DNA of 64,000 nucleotides. It comes from Pelotomaculum thermopropionicum SI (GTDB taxonomy: Bacteria > Bacillota > Desulfotomaculia > Desulfotomaculales > Pelotomaculaceae). Positions 24,977 to 33,506 of the stretch are shown in pieces. Made by a program: the position numbers and the translations under genes. The notes below the pieces were generated by a model, which ran no database searches, was not told where the DNA came from, and saw nothing but the letters and a program-made list of their open reading frames with translations. Position 1 is the stretch's first letter. Every line of letters begins with the position of its first letter. The DNA is taken from positions 620,001 to 684,000 of the forward strand of contig AP009389.1 of the NCBI GenBank assembly GCA_000010565.1, given 5' to 3'.

Positions 24977-26560
24977 TTGCGTGTTGTGACCGCTGGGGAA
25001 ATGAAGGCCTTGGACAAGGCGGCAATCGAGGAATACGGCATTTCCGGCCTGGTTTTAATGGAGAATGCCGGCCGCCAGGTGGCGGAAGTCGTCCGCCAGG
25101 TTCTGGGAGAGGTGCGGGGCAGGGTTATCACCGTTTTTATCGGCAAGGGGAACAACGGCGGGGACGGCCTGGTGGCGGCCCGCCACCTGTTGAACATGGG
25201 CGCGGAGGTAAAGGTGATGGCGCTTGCCGATACTGCCGAAATTACCGGGGACGCCCTGGTTAATCTGGAAATCTGGCAGAAGATGGGCCAGAGGGTATAT
25301 TCCCTCCGCCACGGCGACGGCATAAATATCGTCAGGCTGGCGTTAATGAATACCGACCTGATTGTTGATGCCATTTACGGAACCGGTTTTAAGGGCAGGG
25401 TGGCAGAAAAGGCCGGGCGGATAATAGAAGTGCTTAACGGCAGCGGCAAGCCGGTTGTGGCGGTAGACATTCCTTCCGGCCTTGAAGCCGACACCGGCAG
25501 GGTTAATGGGCCGTGCCTGCGGGCCGCCCACACCGTTACCTTCGGCCTGCCCAAACTGGGGCTGCTCCTGGAACCGGGCGCCGGTTATGCCGGCAGGCTT
25601 CATGTGGCGGATATTTCCATTCCCGCCGGCCTGGTGAGCAAGGCCGCACCGCGCAGGTATGTTATTACCGCCGGTCTGGTGAGGGAATGGCTGCCTTCCC
25701 GCCCTTTGGAATCGCATAAAGGGGATTACGGACGGGTGCTGGTTGTAGCCGGTTCCCGGGGGATGACGGGAGCCGCCTGCCTGGCCGGGGAGGCGGCCCT
25801 CCGTGCCGGGGCAGGCCTGGTAACCGTGGCGGTGCCGGAAACGCTTCACGATATTATGGAAGTTAAGTTAACCGAAGTGATGACCGCGCCCCTGCCCGAT
25901 ACGGGCGGCGGCGCATTGAGCAGGGAGGCGGGACAGCGCATTCTGGCCATGCTGGAGAGGGCAGACGTGCTGGCCATCGGGCCCGGCCTTTCCACTTCTT
26001 CCGAGGTTGCAGCCGTGGTGAGGGAACTGCTGCCCCAGGTCAAGGTGCCCTGTGTAATTGATGCAGACGGCCTCAACGTTCTGGCCGGGGCAGGCGACAT
26101 TTTAAGAAAGATTCAGGCACCGGCGGTAATAACGCCGCATCCGGGAGAAATGGCCCGGCTGCTGGGAACGACGGTGCAGGAGGTCCAGCGGGACAGGCTG
26201 GCGGCCGCCCTTAAGGCGTCTGCCGCCTGGAATGTAACGGTGCTGCTGAAAGGTGCCCGTACCATTGTTGCCTCGCCTGACGGCGCGGTATACATTAATC
26301 CCACCGGCAATCCCGGCATGGCTACCGGCGGAAGCGGGGACGTCCTGACCGGGACCGTAGCAGCCCTGGTCGCTCAGGGGCTGGAGCCGGAAAAAGCGGC
26401 GGCGGCCGGTGCCTACATGCACGGGCTGGCCGGTGACCTGGCCGCCGCGGAGAAAGGCATGATGAGCCTGGTGGCAGGCGATATTTTAGCCGCCCTTCCG
26501 GCCTCGGCGAAAAAAGTGATGTCTGAAAAATGTGCGGACTTTAACATTGTAATGAGGTGA
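24977..26560 (+). CDS. nnr: Bifunctional NAD(P)H-hydrate epimerase/dehydratase
   Basis: 527 residues with a TTG start 8 bases after AGGAGG. The N-terminal epimerase (YjeF_N, about 1-215) shows GKGNNGGDGLVAARHL, DAIYGTGFKGR and VDIPSGLEADTG. The C-terminal ADP-dependent dehydratase (ribokinase fold, about 230-515) shows GDYGRVLVVAGSRGMTGA, AIGPGLS, VIDADGLN and GNPGMATGGSGDVLTG. It repairs hydrated NADH and NADPH. It overlaps the next gene's ribosome site. Confidence 0.95.
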   Translation: MRVVTAGEMKALDKAAIEEYGISGLVLMENAGRQVAEVVRQVLGEVRGRVITVFIGKGNNGGDGLVAARHLLNMGAEVKVMALADTAEITGDALVNLEIWQKMGQRVYSLRHGDGINIVRLALMNTDLIVDAIYGTGFKGRVAEKAGRIIEVLNGSGKPVVAVDIPSGLEADTGRVNGPCLRAAHTVTFGLPKLGLLLEPGAGYAGRLHVADISIPAGLVSKAAPRRYVITAGLVREWLPSRPLESHKGDYGRVLVVAGSRGMTGAACLAGEAALRAGAGLVTVAVPETLHDIMEVKLTEVMTAPLPDTGGGALSREAGQRILAMLERADVLAIGPGLSTSSEVAAVVRELLPQVKVPCVIDADGLNVLAGAGDILRKIQAPAVITPHPGEMARLLGTTVQEVQRDRLAAALKASAAWNVTVLLKGARTIVASPDGAVYINPTGNPGMATGGSGDVLTGTVAALVAQGLEPEKAAAAGAYMHGLAGDLAAAEKGMMSLVAGDILAALPASAKKVMSEKCADFNIVMR

Positions 26561-26565
26561 ATGTT

Positions 26566-27735
26566 TTGATTATTGGAGTGCCGAAGGAAATAAAGCCATA
26601 CGAGGACCGCGTGGCGGTTACGCCTGCCGGCGTGCTTGCCCTGACGGCGGAAGGCCATAAAGTGCTGATCGAAGCCGGTGCCGGGCTGGGCAGCGGCATT
26701 ACCGACGAAGCCTACGCAGCCGCCGGTGCCGTGCTGGTGGACGGGCCTGCCGAAGTGTTCGGGCATGCCGATATAATCATGAAGGTAAAAGAGCCGCTTC
26801 CGCAGGAATACAACCTGCTGCGCGAGGATCAGATCCTGTTTGCCTACCTGCACCTGGCCAGCGAGCCTGAACTTACAGAGGTATTGCTTGAGAAAAAGGT
26901 CGTGGCCGTTGCTTACGAAACAATTCAACTGGACAACGGCGTGCTGCCCCTGCTTACCCCCATGAGCGAGATAGCCGGCAGGATGGCGGTTCAGGTAGGT
27001 GCCCACTATCTGGAGAAGCCGTACGGCGGAAAGGGAATACTGCTCGGCGGAGTGCCTGGGGTACCGCCGGCAGACGTGGTTATCATCGGGGCCGGAACGG
27101 TTGGCACAAGTGCCGCCAGAGTGGCAATGGGCATGGGCGCCCAGGTCACCATTATTGATAAAAACCTGGACCGCCTGCGCTACCTGGATGAACTGTACGG
27201 CGGCAGGATTAAAACTCTTGCCTCCAACCAGTTTAACATCGAGATGTCGGTTCGCTATGCCGACCTGCTGATAGGGGCGGTGCTGGTGGTCGGGGCCAAG
27301 GCGCCGAAGCTGGTTACCGTAGAGATGGTCAAACAAATGAAGCAGGGGTCCGTAATTGTGGACGTGGCCGTCGACCAGGGCGGTTCAATCGAAACCGTAG
27401 ACAGGGTAACCGTTCACAGCGATCCGGTCTACGAAAAATACGGCGTAATACATTACGCAGTGGACAATATGCCGGGGGCCGTCGCGCGCACTTCAACCTT
27501 TGCCCTCACCAACGCCACCCTGCCTTACGCCTTGGAGCTGGCCAACCGCGGCTGCCCCAGGGCCTTTACCAACCGTGCCCTGGCCCGCGGCGTCAATACC
27601 TACAAGGGCAAGCTGACCTGCCGGGCGGTGGGCGAGTCGCTGAACATGGAATGCCATGACCTGGGCGATGTTCTGAGGAGCGATGCCGCCCTTAATTTCA
27701 GGCAAAAACTACAGAAAAGAAGGGAGGACGAGTAA
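26566..27735 (+). CDS. ald: Alanine dehydrogenase
   Basis: 389 residues from the TTG at 26566, with AGGTGA just before it, giving the usual N-terminus MIIGVPKEIKPYEDRVAVTP; a GTG at 26557 overlaps the upstream stop. NAD-binding motif VIIGAGTVGTSAARVA, substrate residues in KVKEP and the conserved HYAVDNMPGAVARTST. It interconverts alanine with pyruvate plus ammonia. An alanine racemase gene lies 0.7 kb downstream. Confidence 0.96.
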   Translation: MIIGVPKEIKPYEDRVAVTPAGVLALTAEGHKVLIEAGAGLGSGITDEAYAAAGAVLVDGPAEVFGHADIIMKVKEPLPQEYNLLREDQILFAYLHLASEPELTEVLLEKKVVAVAYETIQLDNGVLPLLTPMSEIAGRMAVQVGAHYLEKPYGGKGILLGGVPGVPPADVVIIGAGTVGTSAARVAMGMGAQVTIIDKNLDRLRYLDELYGGRIKTLASNQFNIEMSVRYADLLIGAVLVVGAKAPKLVTVEMVKQMKQGSVIVDVAVDQGGSIETVDRVTVHSDPVYEKYGVIHYAVDNMPGAVARTSTFALTNATLPYALELANRGCPRAFTNRALARGVNTYKGKLTCRAVGESLNMECHDLGDVLRSDAALNFRQKLQKRREDE

Positions 27736-28034
27736 TGTCCGCGGCAGAAAACCTGTTGGATGATGCAAGGTACCTGTTAAAGAAGGTTGCCTTTCTTGAC
27801 GGCCAGGACCTGAAGTCGCTTTGCCGCGATCTGGACCTGCCGGTAATGAACATGGCCGCCGGCGACATGATCGATCAGATATCAAAAAAAGTGCTTGCCG
27901 CCGCCGAAGCCTACAGCAAGATGCCGGACGGGGAAAGCAAAAAAATCCTGAGCACTTTTCGCTACAATATGCTGGTGAAAAGCAGGTTTCTGGAGAGGTA
28001 CCTGGACCGGGTAAAGAGGAGCGTGGCGGTCTAA
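27735..28034 (+). CDS. Small helical protein of unknown function
   Basis: 99 residues. The ATG overlaps the ald stop (TAATG), so translation is coupled. The sequence is largely helical and charged, with two mid-protein segments (LKSLCRDLDLPVMNMAAGDM and ISKKVLAAAEAYSK). No membrane helix, no signal peptide and no family that I recognise. Coupling to ald suggests a related role, but none can be named. Confidence 0.75.
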   Translation: MSAAENLLDDARYLLKKVAFLDGQDLKSLCRDLDLPVMNMAAGDMIDQISKKVLAAAEAYSKMPDGESKKILSTFRYNMLVKSRFLERYLDRVKRSVAV

Positions 28035-28100
28035 AGGCCACGCGCAGTGTTGTTTTTGCCCGGGCGGTGCCGTGGGCATTAATAATTATTAATTAACAGT

Positions 28101-28125
28101 CCGTCCTTGCGACGGCGATTTTTTT
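28101..28125 (+). terminator. Terminator of the acpS-nnr-ald group
   Basis: A 5-bp stem (CCGTC/GACGG) with a 5-base loop is followed after three bases by seven T. Confidence 0.65.
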
Positions 28126-28151
28126 ATAATAAAATATTGCAAATATGCTGG

Positions 28152-28167
28152 ATATTGTATACAATAT
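28152..28167. promoter_or_regulatory. Perfect 16-bp palindrome, likely repressor operator
   Basis: ATATTGTATACAATAT is a perfect palindrome that overlaps a TATAAT-like -10 element (28165-28170). The TTGTATACAA core resembles operators of GntR-family repressors. It stands before a 33-codon ORF and 0.3 kb before alr. Confidence 0.55.
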
Positions 28168-28199
28168 AATCAAGAAAACCCTGCAGGGGGTGTGGGGCG

Positions 28200-28301
28200 A
28201 TGAAATACCTCTTATTCTCCATAGCAACCGTAGCTGCCTACTTCCTTACGTACTGCTTTTTACGCTGGGACAGTTTTCATCACGACGCCGTAAGGCACTG
28301 A
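28200..28301 (+). CDS. 33-residue small membrane peptide
   Basis: The ATG at 28200 follows a GGGGGTGTGGGG ribosome site. The peptide begins MKYLLFSIATVAAYFLTYCF, a single membrane helix, and ends with a charged, His-rich tail (RWDSFHHDAVRH). Its own promoter-like region and palindrome lie upstream and a terminator downstream, which supports a real gene. Function unknown. Confidence 0.5.
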   Translation: MKYLLFSIATVAAYFLTYCFLRWDSFHHDAVRH

Positions 28302-28355
28302 TAACCCTTTAGTTTGGACTGTACTTTTCCATGCCCTGACATGCTTTAATAAAGT

Positions 28356-28383
28356 AACCCCATGCAGCAGGGGTTTTATTTTT
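28356..28383 (+). terminator. Terminator upstream of alr
   Basis: A 6-bp stem (AACCCC/GGGGTT) with an 8-base loop is followed by TTATTTTTT. It closes the small-peptide transcript. Confidence 0.65.
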
Positions 28384-28467
28384 TATAGAGGAAAAGCTAT
28401 TTACGGTTGAGAATATTAATAGAGCGGGCATGTTTTGCAAAAAATTTTAAAGCAGGTGCAGCTTTGT

Positions 28468-29592
28468 ATGTCTATTTTTCCGGTTTGGGCGGAGATAAAT
28501 TTAAGGGCCATAGCTCATAACATAAGGGAGATCCGCAGGGTGACCGAACCTGGGGCGAAGGTTATGGCGGTGGTCAAGGCCAATGCCTACGGCCACGGGG
28601 CGGAGGAGGTCAGCCAGACCGCCCTGGCCGGCGGGGCCGAATGGCTGGGAGTGGCCAGGGTGGCCGAAGGCGTGTCCCTGCGCCAGGCTGGAATTGAGGC
28701 GCCGGTGCTGGTGCTGGGCTACACCACGCCCGAACAGGCCGCAGATGTGATCCGGCATAATCTGTCCCAGACGGTTTATACCCGTAATGCCGCCTTGTTC
28801 CTGGCAGAGGCAGCCGCCAGGGAAGGGAAGCGGGCGCGGGTGCATTTCAAGGTAGATACGGGCATGGGGCGGATCGGCTGGCTGGCCGGCCCCGGCGCCG
28901 TGCGGGAGATCCTGGAACTGGCGCGGCTTCCGCAACTGGAGGTGGAGGGAATTTTCACCCACTTTGCCGCCGCCGATGCCGCCGACAAGAGGTATACCCT
29001 GGAGCAGTTTCAAAAATTTATTGAGATGATTGATGAACTGCAAAAAAACGGTCTGGAATTTCCCTTGAGGCACGCCGCAAACAGCGCTGCCATAATGGAA
29101 CTGCCCGGAACTCACCTGGACATGGTAAGGGCCGGCATCATACTGTACGGGCTTTACCCATCGGACGAGGTGGACCGCCGCCGCATCGACCTGCGGCCGG
29201 CCATGAGCCTGAAGGCGCGGGTGGCGCACGTTAAGGAGGTGCCCGCAGGGTTCAAGGTCAGCTACGGGTGCACCTACACTACCGGACGGCCCGGTGTGAT
29301 AGCCACCCTGCCCCTGGGCTACGCCGACGGTTATTCCAGGCTTCTGTCCTCGAAGGGAGAGGCGTTAATTCACGGCCGGCGGGCGCCGGTGGTAGGCCGG
29401 GTGTGCATGGACCAGGTTATGGTGGACGTGAGCGGTATTCCCGGGGTGAAGGCGGGAGATGAGGCGGTCCTTATCGGCCGTCAGGGCGGTGAGACAATAT
29501 CGGCGGATGAGGTGGCTGCAAAGCTCGGAACGATCAATTACGAAGTGACCTGTATGGTTAGCGGCAGGGTGCCGCGGGTGTATATTCGCTGA
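28468..29592 (+). CDS. alr: Alanine racemase
   Basis: 374 residues from the ATG at 28468, about 9 bases after GCAGGTG; the TTG at 28435 lacks a ribosome site. Motifs: the PLP lysine in [33 protein letters not shown] and the catalytic tyrosine region [11 protein letters not shown], then [13 protein letters not shown]. It makes D-alanine for peptidoglycan and possibly for spore dormancy. Confidence 0.95.
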
Positions 29593-29629
29593 CCGGCATT
29601 GCAGGCAGAAAAAGACTGGAGGAGTCCCC

Positions 29630-30499
29630 ATGCAATCTTTTGTAGAGTGCGTTTACTGCTACTTAAAGCAGGCGGTTACCTGCATGAGCATCGCCGGCAC
29701 GGATGAGGACAGGCAGCACCGCATCCTGTTCGAGCTGATGGACGAAATTAAAGCCCTCGACCGCAGCAGGACGCCGGCGGAGAACTCAACGGAAGTCCTG
29801 TTGAAGCTGTATAAACTATTGGGCAATGAAGATCCTTACAGAGAGGTTAAGAGAAAGTCAAACCTCCTGGCCCTCGAGTGGTATCCTTTGCTTAAAGATA
29901 TGCTGAAAAGATCGGAAGACAGGCTTTATGACGCCCTCAGGATTTCGGTTGCCGGGAATGTAATTGACCTGGGCATCAATAAAAGCTTCGACCTTGGCGC
30001 CAGTCTGAAGCACAGCCTGGGCGCCGGCTTTGCCAGGGACGACTATGCCCTTTTTGCAGAAAAACTGGCCGGGGAGGACGAAGTAATTCTGGTAGGGGAC
30101 AACGCCGGTGAGATAGTCTTTGACCGGCTTTTGGCGGAAGAGCTGGCGGCCAGGGGCAAAAAGGTCACCTGTATTGTAAAAGGCGGTCCCATCTTAAACG
30201 ACGCCACCATGGAAGATGCCGTGCAGGCGGGAATGGATAAAGTGGCGAGGGTGGTTACCACCGGTTCAAACTTTTTGGGCGTGCCCCTGGAGAGGGTATC
30301 CGGCGAGGTCAGAAAGATGCTGGCGGGGGCGGGCCTGGTTATCTCAAAAGGCCAGGCCAATTTTGAATCCTTGGAGCATGAAAGGGGAACTGCCGGGCGG
30401 GTATTTTTCCTGCTGAAAATAAAGTGCGAGTGCGTGGCCAGGGTGGCGGGGGCAAACTTTGGCGACGTAGTATTTTTTACCAGGCAAGGAGGGGTTTGA
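29630..30499 (+). CDS. DUF89 (damage-control phosphatase-like) protein
   Basis: 289 residues, ATG start behind GGAGG. The N-terminal FVECVYCYLKQA contains the CxxC metal-binding segment of the family. The catalytic core shows VILVGDNAGEIVFDRLL with Asp-Asn metal ligands, and later GPILNDATMEDA and SKGQANFESL. The family includes metal-dependent phosphatases acting on damaged sugar phosphates or cofactor precursors. The next gene starts 4 bases downstream. Confidence 0.88.
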   Translation: MQSFVECVYCYLKQAVTCMSIAGTDEDRQHRILFELMDEIKALDRSRTPAENSTEVLLKLYKLLGNEDPYREVKRKSNLLALEWYPLLKDMLKRSEDRLYDALRISVAGNVIDLGINKSFDLGASLKHSLGAGFARDDYALFAEKLAGEDEVILVGDNAGEIVFDRLLAEELAARGKKVTCIVKGGPILNDATMEDAVQAGMDKVARVVTTGSNFLGVPLERVSGEVRKMLAGAGLVISKGQANFESLEHERGTAGRVFFLLKIKCECVARVAGANFGDVVFFTRQGGV

Positions 30500-30502
30500 T
30501 CA

Positions 30503-31024
30503 ATGAGCGGTGATTTTCTGGAACTGTGCAAAAGGCGGCAGTCGGTTCGCAGGTTTACCGCGGAACCGGTGCCGGACGAGGCCCTGCAGCAAATACTGGA
30601 GGCGGCCCGGGCGGCCCCCTCGGCCGGCAACCTGCAGGCTTATGAGATTGTCGTGGTAAAGGATCCGCAGACGAGGCAAAAACTGGCCGCCGCTTCCCGC
30701 GGCCAGGGCTTTGTGGCCCAGGCCCCGGTGGTGCTGGTTTTTCTTGCCCTGCCCCAAGCCTCGGCAAGGGTATACGGGGAACGGGGAGCAAGGCTGTACT
30801 CCGTCCAGGATGCCACCATTGCCTGCACCTGTGCCATGCTGGCCGCCACTTCGCTCGGCCTTGCCACCACCTGGGTCGGGGCCTTCTACGATAATGAAGT
30901 TATGGCGGCAGTCGGGGCCGGACCCCACCAGGTGCCGGTGGCCCTGCTGCCGGTAGGTCACGCCGGGGAAAACCCGCGCCGCACTTCCAGGAGGCCCTTG
31001 CAGAATATGATCAGGGTAATATAA
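30503..31024 (+). CDS. Nitroreductase-family flavoprotein
   Basis: 173 residues, ATG start behind AAGGAGGGG. FMN-binding motifs: the N-terminal CKRRQSVRRFTAEPV, AARAAPSAGNLQAYE, and the C-terminal GHAGENPRRTSRRP. The family reduces nitro groups, quinones or flavins with NAD(P)H. It is co-directional with and 4 bases from the DUF89 gene. Physiological substrate unknown. Confidence 0.9.
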   Translation: MSGDFLELCKRRQSVRRFTAEPVPDEALQQILEAARAAPSAGNLQAYEIVVVKDPQTRQKLAAASRGQGFVAQAPVVLVFLALPQASARVYGERGARLYSVQDATIACTCAMLAATSLGLATTWVGAFYDNEVMAAVGAGPHQVPVALLPVGHAGENPRRTSRRPLQNMIRVI

Positions 31025-31191
31025 AAAAGCTGCCGCCGTAAAGGACCCTTTTTTTGTTAGGACAAATGGAGGCCAAAAAAATTTTATGGAAAATCGGTCT
31101 TTTCCGGGATTTTTTAGCCGGAGCCGCGGTTTGCCTCTTGAAAATTTGCGGTGAAAGCAATTTGCCGTGAACACAATTTGACCAAAAAATA

Positions 31192-31220
31192 TTGACAACG
31201 TTTAAACAGGTTTTTATAAT
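31192..31220 (+). promoter_or_regulatory. Consensus sigma-A promoter of amt-glnK
   Basis: TTGACA (31192-31197) and TATAAT (31215-31220) are both perfect and are separated by exactly 17 bases. Transcription would start near 31227, giving a leader of about 275 bases before amt. Confidence 0.85.
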
Positions 31221-31241
31221 AGCAGTAATAATTCAATCTTT

Positions 31242-31392
31242 GATACAGGGCTGTATCACAACAGCAATGGCGCTTTTTAAGAAGCATTTTCTTAAAAAGC
31301 GTTTTTTGTTCGGGCCACAATGACGTAATTAAATTGAGCAGCGGCGCTCTCAAGACAGGACGCGTTCCTGTCGCGAGGGCGCTTTCTGTTTT
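31242..31392 (+). promoter_or_regulatory. Structured leader with two terminator-like hairpins before amt
   Basis: Three hairpins follow the promoter. The first (31242-31257) has stem GATAC/GTATC and hexaloop AGGGCT. The second (31271-31307) is a perfect 13-bp stem followed by six T, an intrinsic terminator. The third (31344-31392) is a long two-part stem (GCGCTCTC/GAGGGCGC enclosing GACAGGA/TCCTGTC) followed by TTTCTGTTTT. The layout implies transcription attenuation. The hexaloop has A at position 1 and G at position 4, as ANTAR-bound hairpins do, but the usual second hexaloop is not obvious. Confidence 0.6.
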
Positions 31393-31503
31393 AAAGAGGA
31401 CCGTAAGGGCGGGTGCATCCTCCGGAATGAGGCGCCACTCCGGAAGAGGTTTTCCGGCCAAACGGTTCTCAGAAACAACTTAATTATGAGGGGGTAATAA
31501 AAA

Positions 31504-32922
31504 ATGAAAAACAGGCTTTTGCGGACCGCATCCCTGGCCGCCGTATTTCTTATGACAGTGCCGGCCCTCGCCTGGGCGGAGGAAGCGGCTGAGGCCGTTG
31601 CCGGAGCCGCCCCGGTTGATACCGGCGACACGGCGTGGGTCCTGGCCTCAACGGCCCTGGTCATGCTAATGACCCTGCCCGGCCTTGCCCTTTTCTACGG
31701 CGGCCTGTCCCGCAAGAAGAACGTCTTGAGCACTATTATGTACAGCTTCTTTGCAATGGTTATAATCAGCATCCAGTGGGCGCTTTACGGTTACAGCCTT
31801 TCTTTCGGCCCGGACCTGGGCCATTTTATTGGCAGCCTGGCCTGGCTGGGCCTGAATAACGTTGGGGCCGCCCCGAACCCGGATTATTCTGCAACAATTC
31901 CCCATCAGGTGTTCATGATTTTTCAAATGATGTTTGCCGTTATCACTCCGGCCCTTATTTCCGGAGCTTTTGCAGAAAGGATGCGCTTTCCGGCCTTCCT
32001 GGCCTTCCTGATCCTGTGGGCGACATTTGTCTACGATCCCGTCGCCCACTGGGTATGGGGGGTCGGCGGGTGGCTTCGCAACCTCGGCGCCCTGGACTTT
32101 GCCGGGGGCACGGTGGTGCATATTCTCTCCGGCGTGTCCGGCCTGGTTGCCTGCCTGGTTCTGGGCCGGCGCAAGGGTTACGGTAGCGAGCCGATGATAC
32201 CGCACAACCTGCCTTTTGTGGTAGTCGGTGCCGCCCTCCTCTGGTTCGGCTGGTTCGGCTTTAATGCCGGCAGCGCCCTGGGCGCCAACGGCCTTGCGGC
32301 CGGCGCCTTTGTGGTAACCCACCTGGCCACGGCAGCAGCAGCGCTGTCGTGGGTTGCTGCCGAGTGGCTGCATCACGGCAAACCCACCACCCTCGGCGCC
32401 GCTTCAGGCGCTGTGGCCGGCCTGGTGGCCGTCACCCCTGCCTCGGGCTTCGTGGAACCCATGCCGGCTCTTATCATCGGCCTGGTTGCCGGCGCGCTCT
32501 GCTACCTGGCGGTGGGCGTGCTCAAAGCCAGGCTCCGTTACGACGACGCCCTGGACGCTTTCGGCGTGCACGGCATTGGCGGCACCTGGGGCGCAATAGC
32601 GACCGGTCTTTTCGCTACCACTGCGGTTAACCCGGCCGGAGCCGACGGACTTTTCTACGGCAATCCGGGGCTCCTGGCGAACCAGTTAATAGCAGTCGCG
32701 GCAAGCTGGGCCGCAGCCCTGGCAGGCACCTTTATCATCTTGAAAATTGTCGGCGCCTTCACCAGGCTGCGTGCCACCGATGAAGAGCAGGACACCGGCC
32801 TTGATCTTACCCAGCACGGAGAAGATGCCTATACCGATTTCGTTCTTTCAGCTTCGCCCTTCAGCTCCGCCGGGGCAATGACGGCAAAAGCGCCGGCAGG
32901 CGAGGCCAGGCCGGCCCTTTAA
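31504..32922 (+). CDS. amt: Ammonium transporter
   Basis: 472 residues with an N-terminal signal sequence (RTASLAAVFLMTVPALAWA) and eleven membrane helices. Amt signatures: LFYGGLSRKKNVLS, the pore His context in TVVHILSGVSGL, DDALDAFGVHGIGGTWGAI and the amphipathic C-terminus with EDAY. It conducts ammonium. It is followed by its PII partner gene. Confidence 0.96.
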   Translation: MKNRLLRTASLAAVFLMTVPALAWAEEAAEAVAGAAPVDTGDTAWVLASTALVMLMTLPGLALFYGGLSRKKNVLSTIMYSFFAMVIISIQWALYGYSLSFGPDLGHFIGSLAWLGLNNVGAAPNPDYSATIPHQVFMIFQMMFAVITPALISGAFAERMRFPAFLAFLILWATFVYDPVAHWVWGVGGWLRNLGALDFAGGTVVHILSGVSGLVACLVLGRRKGYGSEPMIPHNLPFVVVGAALLWFGWFGFNAGSALGANGLAAGAFVVTHLATAAAALSWVAAEWLHHGKPTTLGAASGAVAGLVAVTPASGFVEPMPALIIGLVAGALCYLAVGVLKARLRYDDALDAFGVHGIGGTWGAIATGLFATTAVNPAGADGLFYGNPGLLANQLIAVAASWAAALAGTFIILKIVGAFTRLRATDEEQDTGLDLTQHGEDAYTDFVLSASPFSSAGAMTAKAPAGEARPAL

Positions 32923-33046
32923 CCGGGTGCGAAGGGTGTAAACCTGCCAGGCCGGAAAGGCCTCAAACCTTTGAGGTTCCGGGCAACGGTTTTAAGCAGC
33001 AGGCACAAATGGTAACTTATTTGTAAGAAGCAAAGGAGGGGTTATC

Positions 33047-33385
33047 ATGACCAAAATCGAGTGCATTCTCCGGCCGGGCAAGCTGGAGGACGTCAAGGAG
33101 GCCATTAACAGGTACGGCATTCACGGCATGACCGTGACCCAGGTTATGGGCTGCGGCCTGCAGAAAGGCCGCACCGAGGTTTACCGCGGTACGGAATACA
33201 GCATAAACCTGCTGCCGAAAGTTAAAATTGAAATGGTGGTGCCGGACAAGGACGTCGACAGCATTGTTGCTCTTATCATTGAAGCGGCCCGCACCGGTGA
33301 AATCGGCGACGGGAAAATCTTTACCTGCAGGATCGACAACGCAATCCGCATCCGCACCGGCGAAAAGGGAGAGGCGGCCATTTGA
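33047..33385 (+). CDS. glnK: PII nitrogen regulatory protein (GlnK/GlnB)
   Basis: 112 residues, ATG start behind AAAGGAGGGG. The PII signatures are intact: T-loop KGRTEVYRGTEYSINLLPKV with the tyrosine at position 51 and TGEIGDGKIF, the nucleotide-binding C-loop. It binds ATP, ADP and 2-oxoglutarate and would gate the neighbouring Amt channel. An intercistronic hairpin lies between it and amt. Confidence 0.94.
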   Translation: MTKIECILRPGKLEDVKEAINRYGIHGMTVTQVMGCGLQKGRTEVYRGTEYSINLLPKVKIEMVVPDKDVDSIVALIIEAARTGEIGDGKIFTCRIDNAIRIRTGEKGEAAI

Positions 33386-33424
33386 ATTCAGCCTTTAACT
33401 ATCCGTTCGGAAAAGGGCAGAAAA

Positions 33425-33450
33425 AGAGGCCGGAAGAACTTCCGGCCTCT
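33425..33450. terminator. Hairpin after glnK
   Basis: A 10-bp stem (AGAGGCCGGA/TCCGGCCTCT) with a 6-base loop. The A tract is on the 5' side and there is no T run on the plus strand, so it would terminate better leftward than rightward. Confidence 0.5.
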
Positions 33451-33506
33451 CGCCTGCAGCCGGTCTGCAAACTCCAAGATAAGCATGAGGTTAAGAATAA
33501 TCACCG

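Noticed and set aside
31242-31503. Glutamine riboswitch before amt
   Set aside because: I could not match the conserved blocks of the glnA-type RNA; the hairpins are better described as attenuator-like.
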